From Mnemiopsis leidyi (Eukaryota > Ctenophora > Tentaculata > Lobata > Bolinopsidae), in contig JH154024.1 of assembly GCA_000226015.1 (NCBI GenBank), positions 58,097-122,096 on the forward strand: a DNA stretch of 64,000 bases, given 5' to 3'. Shown piece by piece: positions 1 through 25,000 of this stretch (positions are counted from its first letter, which is position 1; every line of letters begins with the position of its first letter). A program made the translations under genes and the position numbers. The notes under the pieces are model-generated. The model searched no databases. It saw nothing but the letters and a program-made list of their open reading frames with translations, and was not told the DNA's origin.

Positions 1-172
1 AAATTACTCAATAAAACTAAAGTTCTTAGAATTTTGATCATTTTTCTTGATGTGAGGCAAATATACATAAATTTCATAATGATTATGTATATCTGAAGTA
101 CATTCTGCGGCCTTGGGCAGTTAAAACCTATAATCGTATTTGTATACATGATAAGTTTGATAAAGGAGCGCG

Positions 173-196
173 GACGTACGTACGTACGTACGTACG
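173..196. repeat. (ACGT)n microsatellite
   Basis: A run of about five to six perfect tetranucleotide units (cgta/acgt). It is self-complementary, so it can also form a hairpin or cruciform. No coding signal is present. Confidence 0.9.
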
Positions 197-257
197 GACA
201 CTTTTCGAGCTAATATTCCAAACTTACGCTGTCGATCGCCAACCCTTGTTTTGTACT

Positions 258-277
258 TTTTGTGCACGTGCACAAAA
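258..277. repeat. 20-bp perfect palindrome centred on CACGTG
   Basis: ttttgtgcacgtgcacaaaa reads the same on both strands. It contains an E-box (CACGTG). It sits 12 bases before a second, longer hairpin. Confidence 0.85.
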
Positions 278-289
278 CGTATCAAAACA

Positions 290-328
290 ATCTTGCCATT
301 TGGGCCCTTCGGGCCCAAATGGCAAGAT
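290..328. repeat. perfect 18-bp-arm hairpin
   Basis: Positions 290-307 and 311-328 are exact reverse complements (arms begin atcttgccattt and end in gggccc), separated by the three bases ttc. The arms are far more GC-rich than the flanks. There is no downstream U-tract and no coding context, so a terminator reading does not apply in this eukaryotic sequence. Confidence 0.85.
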
Positions 329-837
329 ACGGGAAAAAATTATGAAATGTTTATAGAATCTACACAAGATGTAAATACTTAATACTTTATAGCAGGGATT
401 ATCTATCACTTGAGAACTATAAATTACAAATTTTCTTAATTCTCTATAAGTATCAGTATACTATATTTGAGGAGTTTTGTAACCAACTACCACGCAATAG
501 GAAAGACGCCCTAGTTGATAAAGGAATTGAAGTGTCTCCACTCCACGGAAACTCTCAATCTATTCTCAACAAGTATTCTGCTTATTCACGTTGGATACTA
601 TCAAATACGACCCCTATGCCACTCAAGGAAATTGTGAGATTCTACCCCACCTTCTACTTGATTATACGGGTGAGCAATTTTTTGTGTTAGCTTAAATAAA
701 CTTGTGTTACTTAAATACACTTATGTTATATTACGATTTTGATTGTGCAATTTTCTGCATTAGCTAATAACAAATATAATTACACACATGTTATATGACA
801 ATTCTCATTGTGCAATTTTTTGAAATAGGTCAAAAAC
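329..837. other. non-coding stretch, nothing recognised
   Basis: AT-rich sequence with no long ORF. Two similar segments containing gtgcaattttctgcatta-like and gtgttatat motifs recur near 675-720 and 735-830, suggesting a degenerate local duplication. Confidence 0.5.
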
Positions 838-1440
838 ATCTCTCCGCGCCTAAGACCCGCTGAGAACCTTTAAAAAGCCGTTTAGGGCCGCTTAAGAACC
901 TTATAAGAACCGACCGCTTAAAACATGCAAAAAACCGCATAAGAACCGGTTAAGAACCGCGCTTAAGAACCACAAATACCATAGGTAAGTCGAATACATT
1001 ATAATTTAAATTGGTGCTAAAAACCGCTAAAGAACTGTTTCAGAACCGTTAAGAACCGCTTAAGAACCGACAGCAATATCACGGGTTAAAACCCCTAATA
1101 TCGATGTTAAAACCCATAATGTCGCTGTTGGCTAGCAAGCGGTTCTGAAGCGGTTCTATAAAAGTCTAAAGCAATAATGTCGCTGTTGGCTAGCAAGCGG
1201 TTCTTAAGCGATTCTATAAAAGTCTAAACCAATAATGTCGCTGTTGGCTAGCAAGCGGTTCTTAAGCGGTTCTTAAACGGTTCTTAAGCAGTTCTATGCT
1301 TCAATCGAAATCCCAATTTATTCGACTTACCTATTATATTTGCGGTTCTTAAGTGGTTTTTAAGAGGTTACTAAGCGGATCTTAGCCGGTTTTAAGCGGT
1401 CGTTCGACGGTTCTTAACGGGCTTTCAATTTTAACGGTTA
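838..1440. repeat. imperfect inverted repeat (fold-back element) of AAGAACCGCTT-like units
   Basis: The left half (about 838-1075) is packed with direct copies of a motif like cttaagaaccgc. The right half (about 1135-1440) is packed with its complement, gcggttcttaag. The arms also share a reverse-complementary segment containing aggtaagtcgaat near 985 and attcgacttacct near 1320, so this is one large stem and not two unrelated repeats. Between and within the right arm a unit of 58-59 bp starting gtcgctgttggctagcaag occurs three times (about 1121, 1179, 1238). It is best read as a fold-back, MITE-like element with internal minisatellite growth. Confidence 0.65.
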
Positions 1441-2609
1441 TTGTGGCTAAGTGAACCAAGATTGAGTCAAAACATATAGTACTATCGAGCATCAGTTGAC
1501 AAAGAATAATATCTAAAAGTGTTTGAATTTTTATCAATTTTAGATGTCCATTTGAGTAACTTAAAATGCTGAAATTTGTGTACATGCAAATATATATGCA
1601 AATATCGATTTTATATACTTAAAATAATGCTGAGACTGCAGAGGCAATTAAATCGATTGAATATCAATTATAATGCTGTGATTGGTCCACCTTCAGCCGT
1701 TAATAATACGATAAAGATCTCACGACAGAAACTAAAAGCACCCATTTGGATCAAGTACGCTCTTCAAAGTTCGCGGTAAAGACCATGTTTAAATCATAAT
1801 GCTAAAAATATTTAAACTAATACCATTATTTAACAGTTAACGTTTTAAAATATCCATGAGAGCGAAATGTATTTTACAAAGCTGCACCCGGTGCATTGTT
1901 AGATAATTTGCATTTCTTATTTCTCAACTTAGCACTGATGAATTGTTCTGATAAAATTACGTGATAGTGTTACTCACTGTTTAGAACTATATTGAAAATT
2001 TAATCTTCCCGAACTTATATTCATAGGATTTAAATATTTCTTTCTTATAGTCTGGTTATTTTGAAATAACCAGACTAAAAAGTTTATTTCCATCTTTGGA
2101 ATAAAGTGAAATAAAGTAAAAAAGTCAGACGATCGGCTTCTGATAATTGAACTCGCAAAATTTCTTTGGGGATGGTTCAGCTAAGTACCTTATTCGAGGG
2201 ATACTTTTAATTTTACGCAATCGATGTCTTTTTTATTTTTAATGACCAGCAATCTAGTTTTACGTCCTAAAATCTGGATCGTACACTCTTATTGAGCTCA
2301 TTATGTTTGGCCCATCAAGAACCCTTCAATTGCTCTAACGTGTCCAGGGCCAAAAAAAGTAGCTGAAAGAGCACGTGTTGATCCTGGTGTGATAAGGTAT
2401 CGAGAGATTAATTAACGTTGAACATTCAAAAAAATTAACATCGATTGCGTGAAATTGAACATATCCCCAGAATGAGCTACTTGTTGAAGTTTTCCTGCAG
2501 AAGTTAAGTTATCAGAGGCCAAGCGATAGACCCAAACGTTTGTACCATGACTTTGGGACACCCTGTATTATAAATAATAGTAATACAAAGTCCCATTTCA
2601 GACCTCTCA
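1441..2609. other. intergenic, upstream of the orphan gene
   Basis: No supported gene. It contains a hairpin at 2048-2077 (14-bp arms tagtctggttattt and its complement, two-base loop). The last bases before the downstream ATG (cccatttcag at 2591-2600) would serve as a splice acceptor, so a 5' untranslated exon may lie in this stretch, but none can be delimited. Confidence 0.5.
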
Positions 2610-3752
2610 ATGTTCAGGCCCAACGCCTTTGTCGACACGCTCCCACCTTCTACCGGCGATGGAAAGGAGAATTTTAACCTGGAGGAGTTCATCGGAAGCC
2701 TCCCCGTCAAGTCAGCGCCCTTCGAGAAACGCTTCGTGAGCGATGCGATACTTGAGGGACTGATCTCAGGGGACTGCATCATGTCCACCACGGGCAACAT
2801 GTACCCTCCCCTGACATTGACGGAACCCTCCTTCATCCCTTACCCTCCCCTGACATACAACGACTTCTCCCGGATACCCTGCTGTATCCCCTGCTGCAAC
2901 CCCGTGGAGAGCTGGCATTCCATGCACGGCCTCTACCCTACCACATGTAACACCTATCTGCCCCTCATCCACCACAAGGAGGCTGCTGCTCCCTTCATCC
3001 GGGAGAAGAGACCTCTGGAAAGCAAAATAACCTGGAGTGCGGCTTACAACATGGACTACAACTACAGCCATCCCGCAATGACGATGGCCGGTTCTCGGCC
3101 CTATACCCAGCCGAGAACCTTGAGCTACGCCAGATCAGGACCCTTCAACACGGTAGCTCCAGACATCATGCCTCGTCTGATACCAGAGTGCAACATGGCT
3201 CCGCCTCGTATAGCTCCGCCGGCCCAATGTCGGATACCTAAACCTAGGCCAACTCTTGGAAACAACCCCCTAGCAGCGGCTCAGCCTGTGCTGCCATCAC
3301 CCACCCTCAAAAACACTCCCGACATCAATAAAAAACCGGTCACCTACCGTTTTGTTTACCCCAAGAATAAAAAGTATGTTAGGATGAAGAGCAAGAAATA
3401 CCACAAATGCCGCAAAGCTCCCACCAGGGCCCAAAAGTTAGTGCTCTCCCTGACGAAGCCCCTCCTTGATTGTTACAGGAAAGGACTCGACACGATCTCC
3501 CGAAAAAGTTCCCACGACTCCTCCGACTCCAACAAGTCGAGCAGTTGCAGTGACACCAACTCACCTAGAAGTGTGGCAACTCACCCGGGGTACGATCTGC
3601 TGGCTGTCTCCATGTTGACTAAGTGTCTCCACTTTGAGCAATCAAACGTGAACCCTCTCCACCCCCAGAAACGATATGCCGTCCAGGACACTGCCTCAGC
3701 TGGTAAAACTGCGCGTGACAGGGAACAATCGCATGCTGCTGATACGCTTTAG
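2610..3752 (+). CDS. orphan 380-residue Pro/Cys/Ser-rich protein, single exon
   Basis: A complete ORF from an ATG to TAG with clear codon structure and GC content well above the surrounding DNA, so it is very likely expressed. I do not recognise the family. In order: an N-terminal segment with DAILEGLISGD near residue 50; a Pro/Tyr/Cys-rich part with PCCIPCCNP near 90 and two PYPPLTYN/MYPPLTLT-like repeats; a long Pro-rich linker (about 165-240); a strongly basic patch with KNKKYVRMKSKKYHKCRK (about 250-270); a KLVLSLTKPLLDCYRKGL helix-like segment; and a Ser-rich run (about 300-325). No signal peptide or membrane segment. A splice acceptor-like cccatttcag lies nine bases before the ATG, so a non-coding 5' exon is possible. 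A GTAAAA donor-like site near 3704 could remove the low-quality last residues. A nuclear or RNA-associated role would be guesswork. Confidence 0.75.
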   Translation: MFRPNAFVDTLPPSTGDGKENFNLEEFIGSLPVKSAPFEKRFVSDAILEGLISGDCIMSTTGNMYPPLTLTEPSFIPYPPLTYNDFSRIPCCIPCCNPVESWHSMHGLYPTTCNTYLPLIHHKEAAAPFIREKRPLESKITWSAAYNMDYNYSHPAMTMAGSRPYTQPRTLSYARSGPFNTVAPDIMPRLIPECNMAPPRIAPPAQCRIPKPRPTLGNNPLAAAQPVLPSPTLKNTPDINKKPVTYRFVYPKNKKYVRMKSKKYHKCRKAPTRAQKLVLSLTKPLLDCYRKGLDTISRKSSHDSSDSNKSSSCSDTNSPRSVATHPGYDLLAVSMLTKCLHFEQSNVNPLHPQKRYAVQDTASAGKTARDREQSHAADTL

Positions 3753-5086
3753 CTGTTTTAGATTACATCCGCTTACTATAACGTTACCGTGTGTCACTAC
3801 ATATTCATTGAAAAAAAAATGGTTACACCAGCTTTCCCCTTTGGGATTAAGATGCCAATTAATCCCTATTTTTTTCGGTAAAATTTTCATTTCTGTAAAA
3901 TTCTACAGCAAAAAAAGTTAGAAAGTTAAATATTCAAGAATCGACGATGTTTGCTTTTGCGATTTTGTGGTAAGCCGTAAGTAGGCTGATTTTTAGAAAC
4001 TTTTATCTGTTAATTAAAAAAGAAGGAGACAGTTTAGAGTGCACTGAAAATTTTTGGTTTTAGGCATAATGCGATGATAAGACTAAATCTGACTCTCTCT
4101 AGGACGAACCTTTTACTTGAACATCCCCTTTTCAAGCTGATTATCTAATAATATGTGAACAGCCCACAGGTCTACAGACGCAGTTTTACTTTTAGAACTA
4201 AACAATGAAGTTTAACTTGACTCACTTTGTAGTTGTGTTTACCTTACATTATTAAATGTCCTAATTGCGCAAGCTTTGAGGGCACGAATAGCGATACTTT
4301 TCATTAAATGGAGCTATGGATACTATCATCATTATTATGAAAATATTGCCCCTATTCATTGGATAGGTACAATATTTTCATAAGACAGCAAATTTGGGTT
4401 TCATAGCTTGATCCATGCAATATGGGTAATGGATTATCATATTTTGATTGACATCGACTCGACATCTTTACAATTGGCACGAGAGTTGATTATCTAATCC
4501 TTACCTATTGGCTATAATTCGAAAATACGCTCAGAGCAATGGCAGGTTGAAGGATCGCTAATCGGGCCAGTATCGCTTATCGGTTGAATCATATGTTTTA
4601 ACTACGACAGTACGACAGAGTGCAGCAGTTAATCTAAATCTGGACTAAATAAATGAGTGACAAAATTTTACTGTTTCAATTTTGTGATCTTTATACGCGG
4701 CTTGGGTTTCAAAATAATGTGATTTATAAAACAGAGTGGATTTGTTATAATGATCCTTTATTTAAAATGTGTTGCTATTCTAATGGCCTGCAAATCAAAA
4801 GGTGTATCGTAATGATAATTTTATCCAATAATACTGAACAGTGTACAGTTTTTTAAAAAGTTTGTCGGTTACGCCTTAATTTTATCTTTAATTTCTAATT
4901 TCTATCTTTGATTTTTTCCTGTTAAAAATCAAATTTTTTTACCTAAATCAATACAGCAATACTTTGATTTATTTCATCAAACTATCAAAATATAGAGAAA
5001 AATTGTGTTCATTTTTACATGATCTGGTATGATTAATTATATTGATTGAGGCGACATTGTCGTTAGATTTTAATATATTTACGAAT
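3753..5086. other. intergenic, no gene seen
   Basis: AT-rich. The only structure noted is a hairpin at about 4337-4382, where atgaaaatattg pairs with caatattttcat around an inner cctat/atagg pair. Short ORFs here lack splice sites and coding composition. Confidence 0.5.
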
Positions 5087-5215
5087 AGAGAACGGTATTT
5101 TTGGGGAAGCGTCACAAATTTTTTATATCACGTGATAGCGCTACTCGATATTGATTGGTCGCATGTTACTTCTTAAAGGTTGATCGCTGTCAAGTGATAC
5201 AAAAATTTGTGACTT
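5087..5215. mobile_element. short palindromic MITE, copy 1
   Basis: Begins agagaacggtatttttgggg, followed by a gtcacaaatttttta segment, and closes with the inverse aaaaatttgtgac. The middle carries cacgtgatagcg and attgattggtc. The same arrangement recurs at about 11048, 41163, 42833 and 47121. It is non-coding; the length near 130 bp and terminal inverted repeats fit a non-autonomous DNA transposon. The right outer end is degenerate in this copy. Confidence 0.7.
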
Positions 5216-7135
5216 ATTTATTTTTAAGCATCAATTATCATAAATCATGTTAGTTTATTGTATCATTATAAGATATTATGAATTATGGGTGCCGATTGGT
5301 GAAAAAGAAATAAGAAATGTTGTTACTAAGCAAATATTATTAAAGAATATCAAAGCAAAAGTTTTATCGTTGTTGGTAATGATATGAAATATATATTATA
5401 TAGCTATAATTAATGATATTAATTATAGCCAAGTTAGAATCTAAGAGCCCAAGGCTTTTACGAATAGCTCAGTATTTTGACGAGGGGATTCTATAATAGT
5501 ATAATCATAGTATCAAAAGATTAACCAATCTGATATTTATAAAACTCTTTTTCCTGTGGGATATGATCCAGGGAATTTTTTGTACGGTTGTTTATATTTA
5601 TTGCTCAATGCTTTATCATTGCTTACTGTTTAACTAGTTATTTGCTTTTATGTATTTGCAAATTCGCTGTTATATGAGAAGAACCGTCGTGTTTTATTTT
5701 CATCCCTTGATTGAAATTTGTTTGCACAAAATAGATACGTATCAAAAGAAAATTGCCTGTCAAAATTTCTCAATTTCACACCAGTGAAAGCAACTCGGCA
5801 AAGATAGTTTGTCGTCACGCAAAGAGGCAAACGCCCCAAAATATTTCCCAAGGAATATCATGCGCTTACAGCACCAGCTGAAATTATCTATTGCAAATTT
5901 TACTTAGCCACTAATATAAGATACTTCCTTATTCAGTTTTTGTCCCACAATCCACATACCTAATCTACATTAATAAAGTAAAATGTACAATTAACCACAA
6001 TTAGGCGCCCGTCAAAGAGGGTAAAAACAATAACTCCAGGAATGTAAGCCACCTTTAAATGTGGACAATGAGTACCGAGGCCGGGTTAACCAGGGTAAGT
6101 CTAAGAAATTGTTTGTATTATTGGCGTAGATGGGCTCGTGTTTAATCATGGACCCAGCTCTGCTCTTGATCTTTTTGTCAAATTTTGGTTTTTATTTACA
6201 TTAGTTACTCTACTTGATTTGATTTGGCTTAAGGTGAGGAAAATGCAAAACTAAATTAGCTGGGTACTTCATTTTCATAAATAACTCAGTAAGAGCAGGA
6301 TGAAACTTGTTCTGGACTTGTAACATTTGAGATATAAACACTTAAGTTTTACGGTTCTGAAGGTATTTGTTTGTTTGAGTGTTGACCAAATCCTTTCCTC
6401 GAATGGAACAATATCAGAATACTTTACCCAATCTGCAATCAACACAGTGATAAACGAATAAGAAATTTTAGTTAATATTCTTGGCTTAAGGCTCAGCCTC
6501 AAGGGCTGACCGTGGTGAGCTAAAATTTTCTTGAAATGTAATACCAGTGATTTTAAACCTAATCATCTAATTCATACTAGGACTAAATCAGTGGGCCGAT
6601 TTTAATGAGTTATGGAACTGAAAGTAAGAATCATTGTGAGAATTAGGCAATTTTCCTGCACATGTGATATTTTTGATGTAATTTCCTGAGGCTACGAAAT
6701 TTTTTTTACAGAGTTGGCAACATTACTATTGAAACTACAATTCAAAGTCAAAAACTCTAGAATCTTATCAGAGACATTAACCAAGCAAAACACTTTATAA
6801 AAATCACCGAAGGCTCGCAAGATATGTGATATACTTGTCATAAAAAATGATCGAGTGATTGGTGCTATTTGGCATATGGCATCTGTATAATTTCTATTGA
6901 GTAACAAACAAACTGACTTAATCCTTGCCAAAATTGTCATTACTTTCCAATTCCATCGTCACTTTTGGGTCTATAGCAAGCAGCAATTGTATTTATAACT
7001 GATCGTAGACGTCCATGTGAGCAGTTAAATTGTGACCAGTTATCATAGCGTTTTCAACGCTGCAATTACTCCACTGTTTTATTCGATCAAGAAGCGAAAA
7101 ATGTGAATGTGGCCAAGTAAACTGTAGAGGAGTAA
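5216..7135. other. intergenic, no gene seen
   Basis: AT-rich, with a hairpin at 5403-5429 (12-bp arms gctataattaat). No ORF with splice or codon support was found on either strand. Confidence 0.45.
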
Positions 7136-18954
<11,819 letters not shown>

Positions 18955-19030
18955 CACGGGGGAAAGTGGCACTGTTGGGACACTACTCGTGGGAGAAGAG
19001 ACACAAGAGAGTGGAGAGACACAGGTATCT

Positions 19031-22000
19031 TGTGTGATATGGAACGTGGGACAACCTCAACCAAACATCCTACAATCCAGCTACTCAGACGATTTGTTTA
19101 TAATTAGAAAAAGTAAGAAATAATCAAAGTCACAACAAAAATCAAAGCGAAAAAAGCTATTTTCAAATCGAAAATTGATTCAATTTAAAAGAACAAATTC
19201 TATAGCTTACAAGAGGGAGACGGGATTTCAAACCTTGACTTACTGTAATTATTCTTATGACTAATCAGAACGGAGACAATTGGATATAATTTGGACAGGT
19301 CGGGCGAAATGGCTTCTCATAAGCACGAACATTGTAGCTTAAAACGATATAGTTAGCTTGGGAACGCGATTCAATCGACAGTACGGTTATAGTTTGGGAA
19401 ATTCAAAGTTTATGTTTAATTTCTATCAACAAATTCAGATCTATGACCATCAGATATCTAGACCGAGGAAATTGATGGAGTACAATCGTGGAGTACAAGA
19501 GTGGCTATGTTCGACAAATAAAAAGCCTAATATGGTAAAAGAAAACACGAAAGAATAAAAGACTGTCGCGGTGTTGAAAGTTAACGCAGCAGTACAGAAT
19601 CTCTATGAAAATTATCATCGGCTCCTAGTTCGATCAATACAATATTGATGTATTTATGTATCTTAAAAGGAAGTTCATACTTTATACGTCATTCGTTCAT
19701 TCTATTTTTGGTCGAATCCGAACGAGAGTTTCCATGCAGACAACCGATAAGTTTTTCCTTTATCAATACATAAATACAACGATATTTCTGAAGATATACT
19801 TCTAATGATACTACTATGATAGAACTATAATCAAAAGTGGACTGTTGGCATTTGTAATTTGTCGAAAAAATAGCAATTTCAGATTGATTGCCTGGGGTAA
19901 AGAAACATACAGGTATTGCCAATAGCTACATTTAAAACTGAAAATGAAATAGAGGTTTCCTCTGTGTCACTATTGCATAAAGTCTTACTGCACAGGCCTA
20001 TGCATTTTAATGCATACCTTCAAAATTCGATGTATCAGGCTAGGCTAATTGCTTATAAGTATACTAGTGTAGTGTAAACGTCAAAACCTTCCCGCTGTCT
20101 GGTTATTGCCACAGAAATTTCAGAGTCGGCTTGTTTGAATTCATATTTTGCATTTTAACGAGAAAAGCGCAATTTTTGGCATTAGTTACTCTCCAAAGTT
20201 GCACTTTATTCAATGTTTTTATCTTTCTAAAGTTTGAAACTGTGGCACTGCTGACTTGAATTTTTCGAGGTTTAATAGGTTTGGTTAGATTTTCAGGCTT
20301 CGGTACTTTGACGTAATTTGATATGCAGAGAACTTAACCCTTGTAGGACACCAGCGTAGCATTCATTGCATATAATGTAACACTAACAGGGGTAAATAAC
20401 GACAACTAATACATAATCGCTATCGCAGATCTTGGGTAGAATAAGTCAATATTTAACATTGTTGATGTATACAAAGTTCTATCCATCACCATAGATTCTG
20501 TTTTTATAATCTTAATTTGACGTGTGCAGCTATGGTAATAGTATAATGTCTGTACTATTAGCATTTCGTTAAATCTGACGCTGAAAGATCTAGGTTAATT
20601 TTATGCTTACTAACTCATCTAACGATACAAATCAAATTTAAACTGATGCAATACAATGATTTCGACAAAAAATAAGTTGTAGTAACTGATAAAGTGCTAC
20701 ATTGTTCAAAGAATCGCAGTTTTACTGTTATGATCACTGGTCACGATACAGACAAATATCAATAAAAGCTAAACTACGAAAAAAAGGAACAAGCCTTCGG
20801 ATATCGAGATCCATAGTTCAAGACATCGACACCCGACAAACAGCTCTTTTGCAGGCCAAAATCATGGCCGCCAGGAGTTCTATATCAGTATATCACTGCT
20901 GGTCGCAAGCTTTATACAAAGAGCCAACACAAAAAGTATTTTTGCTAATTCGCTTCATTAAGATAAAGGAAACTGCAAATACATAATACGGAGTGAAAAT
21001 GTGGAAATACCACACGTATATACACTGACACGGTCCACAGAGGCTCCAGCGTAACAGAGTAACTGTTAACAACTCGCCGCTCACAACTCACTTTTCGTTA
21101 TAGTAAAATACCAGAACATCTGACAGGAGCAGGAACAAAATCCTATTTTTGGTGGAAAATATAAGTACAATAATAATAAGTTAGGCTAAGCAAGTAAATT
21201 TTCAAATAGTAATAGTGTAGCTTGGACACGGGATTAACCGACCGTTAAAGATTTGTTAAACATGAAACATTAGGCAAGTGGTACTAAAAGTTTTAATATT
21301 GCGAGGCCAGGGGAATACGTAAGTTATATCATTTATTAAATATCAGTTTTTTGGTTAAAAAGGAAAAGGTTGGTATAGTAAACGTTAAGTAATAGCCAAT
21401 GGGTATCAGAGAGCCTCGTTTGCAACGACCAATGAGGTCATCAACGCTTGGAGTTCGCATGGCCGATAACTTTAATTTTGAGTTAATATTCTCAGTTTCA
21501 TCTTATTTCATGTGTCAATGTGAAAAACTGCTCATGCCTTAGACAATTTTAACTATATCTTAGCTCTATTTTACTTTTCAAGAGCTAAAGAGGAATTCAG
21601 GAAATACAGTTTTATCTGTTCAAGTACAATTATAAGGGAACAGAGCATGATACACCGGCTCAGTGTTATACCAGAGTTTCATGTTTACAGCTCAACTGAA
21701 ATTGCCATGAACAGAGGGTGTTGACAATTGCACTTATTCGGGGAAGGGGGAGGTCAACTTAGTTCGTTTTGTCTCTTTCTCTTGAAACGTTAAAATTAGA
21801 TAAGTATCTTCAAAAGTAGATATATATGGACTTCAATAATCAGGGATTCAATAATCACGGCATGTCTCTCCAGGACTTACCACGTGTTCCTCGATTTTAT
21901 TCCGTGTCATAACAAACTCTTTTCAAAATAGTGGGTAAAAAGTTTTTCTCTCCCCCCCCCCCATACAACTTTCAATGTTCATAGCTATGAAAAGCAGGGC

Positions 22001-25000
22001 TCTAGGCAGTAGTTTGATTAGTGGATCTATAGTGATAGTGATAAGTTTTAGAGAGTAAACGGAGCAAGGTACCGGGTGTTAAACAGCGATACCATCCTAC
22101 ACTTAAGGTACAAGGACGTTCGCAGAGTTGTTACGTGCCACCAACCTGTTTGAAATTTACACCACATATTTTGTTCAAACTTCGGTATGTAGTTTGCTTA
22201 TACTTTTATACTGTAATAGAGTTCATTTGTTGACTAAGCCTTCCCTTACGATTTTTGACCGCTGTTGGGAAGGAATCTTGCCATTTTATTACTGCCACTG
22301 CCGGTTCCAATGGTTATTGCAAATACATACCACTTTAGTATAATCGACAGCTCCTCAGAATTACTTAATTAAGATTTGGAGCATTGTCAAGGGTGAGGTA
22401 ATGATCATAAATCTCTATTATACGCGAATATTTGTAAATCTGCAGAGGCTCTTATGGTCCGCCAATCCACGATGTCAGTATAAAAGAATGAAGAACAGTG
22501 ATGCGATTTATCATTAAATCAGTGCAGTCAATTTGAAACATCGAGATACTTGTATGCATTCTTTATTACATTTCTAAATTTTTCTTCCTTATAGGGTGTT
22601 TATCGTTTTTATTAATATCTTGCCCATTATACAGAATGGTACCAATGATATATGAATTTTTACCAATGATATATCAAGCTTTACAAAATGATAAAGTAAT
22701 CGTTCGGAGCAATTTTCAGGAAAACCCACGGCGCCGGAGATAGACTCATAATTCATTTTGAATATGCTAATATGATGAACATTTGATCAAAATATGTAAG
22801 ATTGTACATTTATATCGAAATGTAAGGTTTCAATCATTAAGGGCCAATAAAAATAGATTCATAAAACGATTTCCGCTGTTTTGCTATTGTTCAATTGTAT
22901 CAGTCGCGTGAGGTTGTAAGAAGAACCTTGTTATACCCAAGCACCATGTTAGAGTTCTAAATTTTTCAGAATGTTTTCAATTTTTATTTGTCTGCATATG
23001 CAAATGAAACTCTTTGGGTATGTCCAGCCGCTTTTAGTTCTTGACCCATTTATCAATGCACATTTGGATACCGGGTATTTTACCAATATTTTACCTATCG
23101 ATAACTAATTCCCTGCTGTATCTTAGCATCTATATTCAATAATAGTATAACATACCAAATTTTTGTCATTCGTAGGCTTCGAAAATGTAAAAACAATAAA
23201 CAATAAAATATAACATTGAATGTTTTTCGCGAATAAATAAGTAGACATACATGACACAGTTAACCAATTTTGGAACTTCCCCTCGATTAAGTACCATCTG
23301 ACTTATGCGCGATTTTAATGTTATATCGATAGCAAGTTAACCAATTTGTCATAACAAAGTTGTTGGGTCATTTGTTTTGAGATTCACCATGCGTTTTATC
23401 ATGCAATAATAAAACGACTTCCAGTGCCAGTATATATGTTCGCATAAAACTACTTCCCAAATACAATTACAAATGCATTTATAGCAGTTTTACATATTAT
23501 GAAATGCACTGCAAAAACTACATCGGAATCCGGCAGAGAATCACACCTGACCTTTGTCTGACAGTCGAGCTGAACATCTGGTCCTGTCAACAAGAGGCAG
23601 AAGGCTTCTCAACAGTTGATGTGGCGAATTTGCAACTCTCTTCTACTAGAAATACATTTGAGGCAACCGCGACAGTCTTAAAGGAACTGTTGGAGCTTCG
23701 TACCATACTGATGAAACAAGTGCTATGTAGTGTTTCAGTTTTATAATCAACTACATAGTGCTTATACAATACTATAATATCATTGTGGCTGCCCTAATGA
23801 CTACTTTCGTGACAGCATAACTTTGATAAACTGCCGAAACATTGCTGATCTTAAAGAGAAACATTATATCGGTTACAGATGGCTAGCAGACCAACCTTGA
23901 CAGGTTTTTCTCTACCTGATTATCTCACCTTGGGTTCCAAAATTACAGAACACAGAACATTGAACAGCATCTATCCCTGTGTACGGCATACAGTTCATCA
24001 TACTCGCTTCATCGTACATACATTTGAAATTGCCAGTGCACTCACCAAATTTCATTGCTCGTTTGGTTTTCTACATATTTGGATGAAGTGCTGACAATTT
24101 GCAACTCGTGCGCTGCACGTGGCGTTGCGCGTTGTTTCTGGCGTTGTGCATAGTAACTGTGAGTGGCATTTTGCGTTGTTCGTGGCGTTGCGTATATTGT
24201 ATGCATTGCTGCGTATTGTGTCTTCCAGCCTGCTCAGGTTTTAAATTTGTGGGGAAAGCAGGACCTGGGCTATAATACAGCCGTTTTAAAAAGCAGTGAT
24301 TAGAAATAATCTTAATCCTTACGTCCTTACGATTATAAATGTATATTACATATTATATATAATCATATCATTTCAAAATTAGTCTTTTAAACCGTCATGG
24401 CGTCATTTAAGTTTTGAAATTTGACATAGCTTAATTGAGTTGGCATGTCAGAACAATTCTTTCTCATGTAACGAGTTCATTGTGATGTAAGTTCATCGAG
24501 TGAGCTTTAAGTATGCTTATTAGCAAATTATATTCTTTAGGCTCGTGTGATTTAAGAGTCTGAACATGGTGATTATAAAAGTGAGCAGACATGATGAATC
24601 GATAGGTGGCTCTTTAAATTAGAAAACACAATCTCTCTGTTCCAGTTTTTTACTCTGCTATGATCTACGCAATATTTGAATACTTGAATAGCAGACTTTT
24701 AAGTACTGTGAAACTTAGTAGGTGCTTAACCAACGAGTTATAATTCCTTGTCATGACAAAACATTTAAAATCAGCAAAAGATATTCCTATATGGTCCCCC
24801 TTAAGTCACAGCTATTTACTAATAACACGGTTTAGCAAAGACAGCCAATATCAGTACACTTACCTGAACATCTAGGACTTAAGTAATGATCGTTGCACTT
24901 GACCGAGTATTAAATCGTCTACACTAAATCTACCCTTTTCTACGAAACGATAGCATATATCAGAGCGATCTTTTAAGAGTGACATACCCCTCCATAGATG

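Noticed and set aside
2504-3071. Minus-strand ORFs opposite the orphan gene and the other genes
   Set aside because: Shadows of GC-richer coding exons on the plus strand.
20702-20986. 94-codon plus ORF possibly from a LINE
   Set aside because: Starts at TTG; no endonuclease or reverse transcriptase motif visible.
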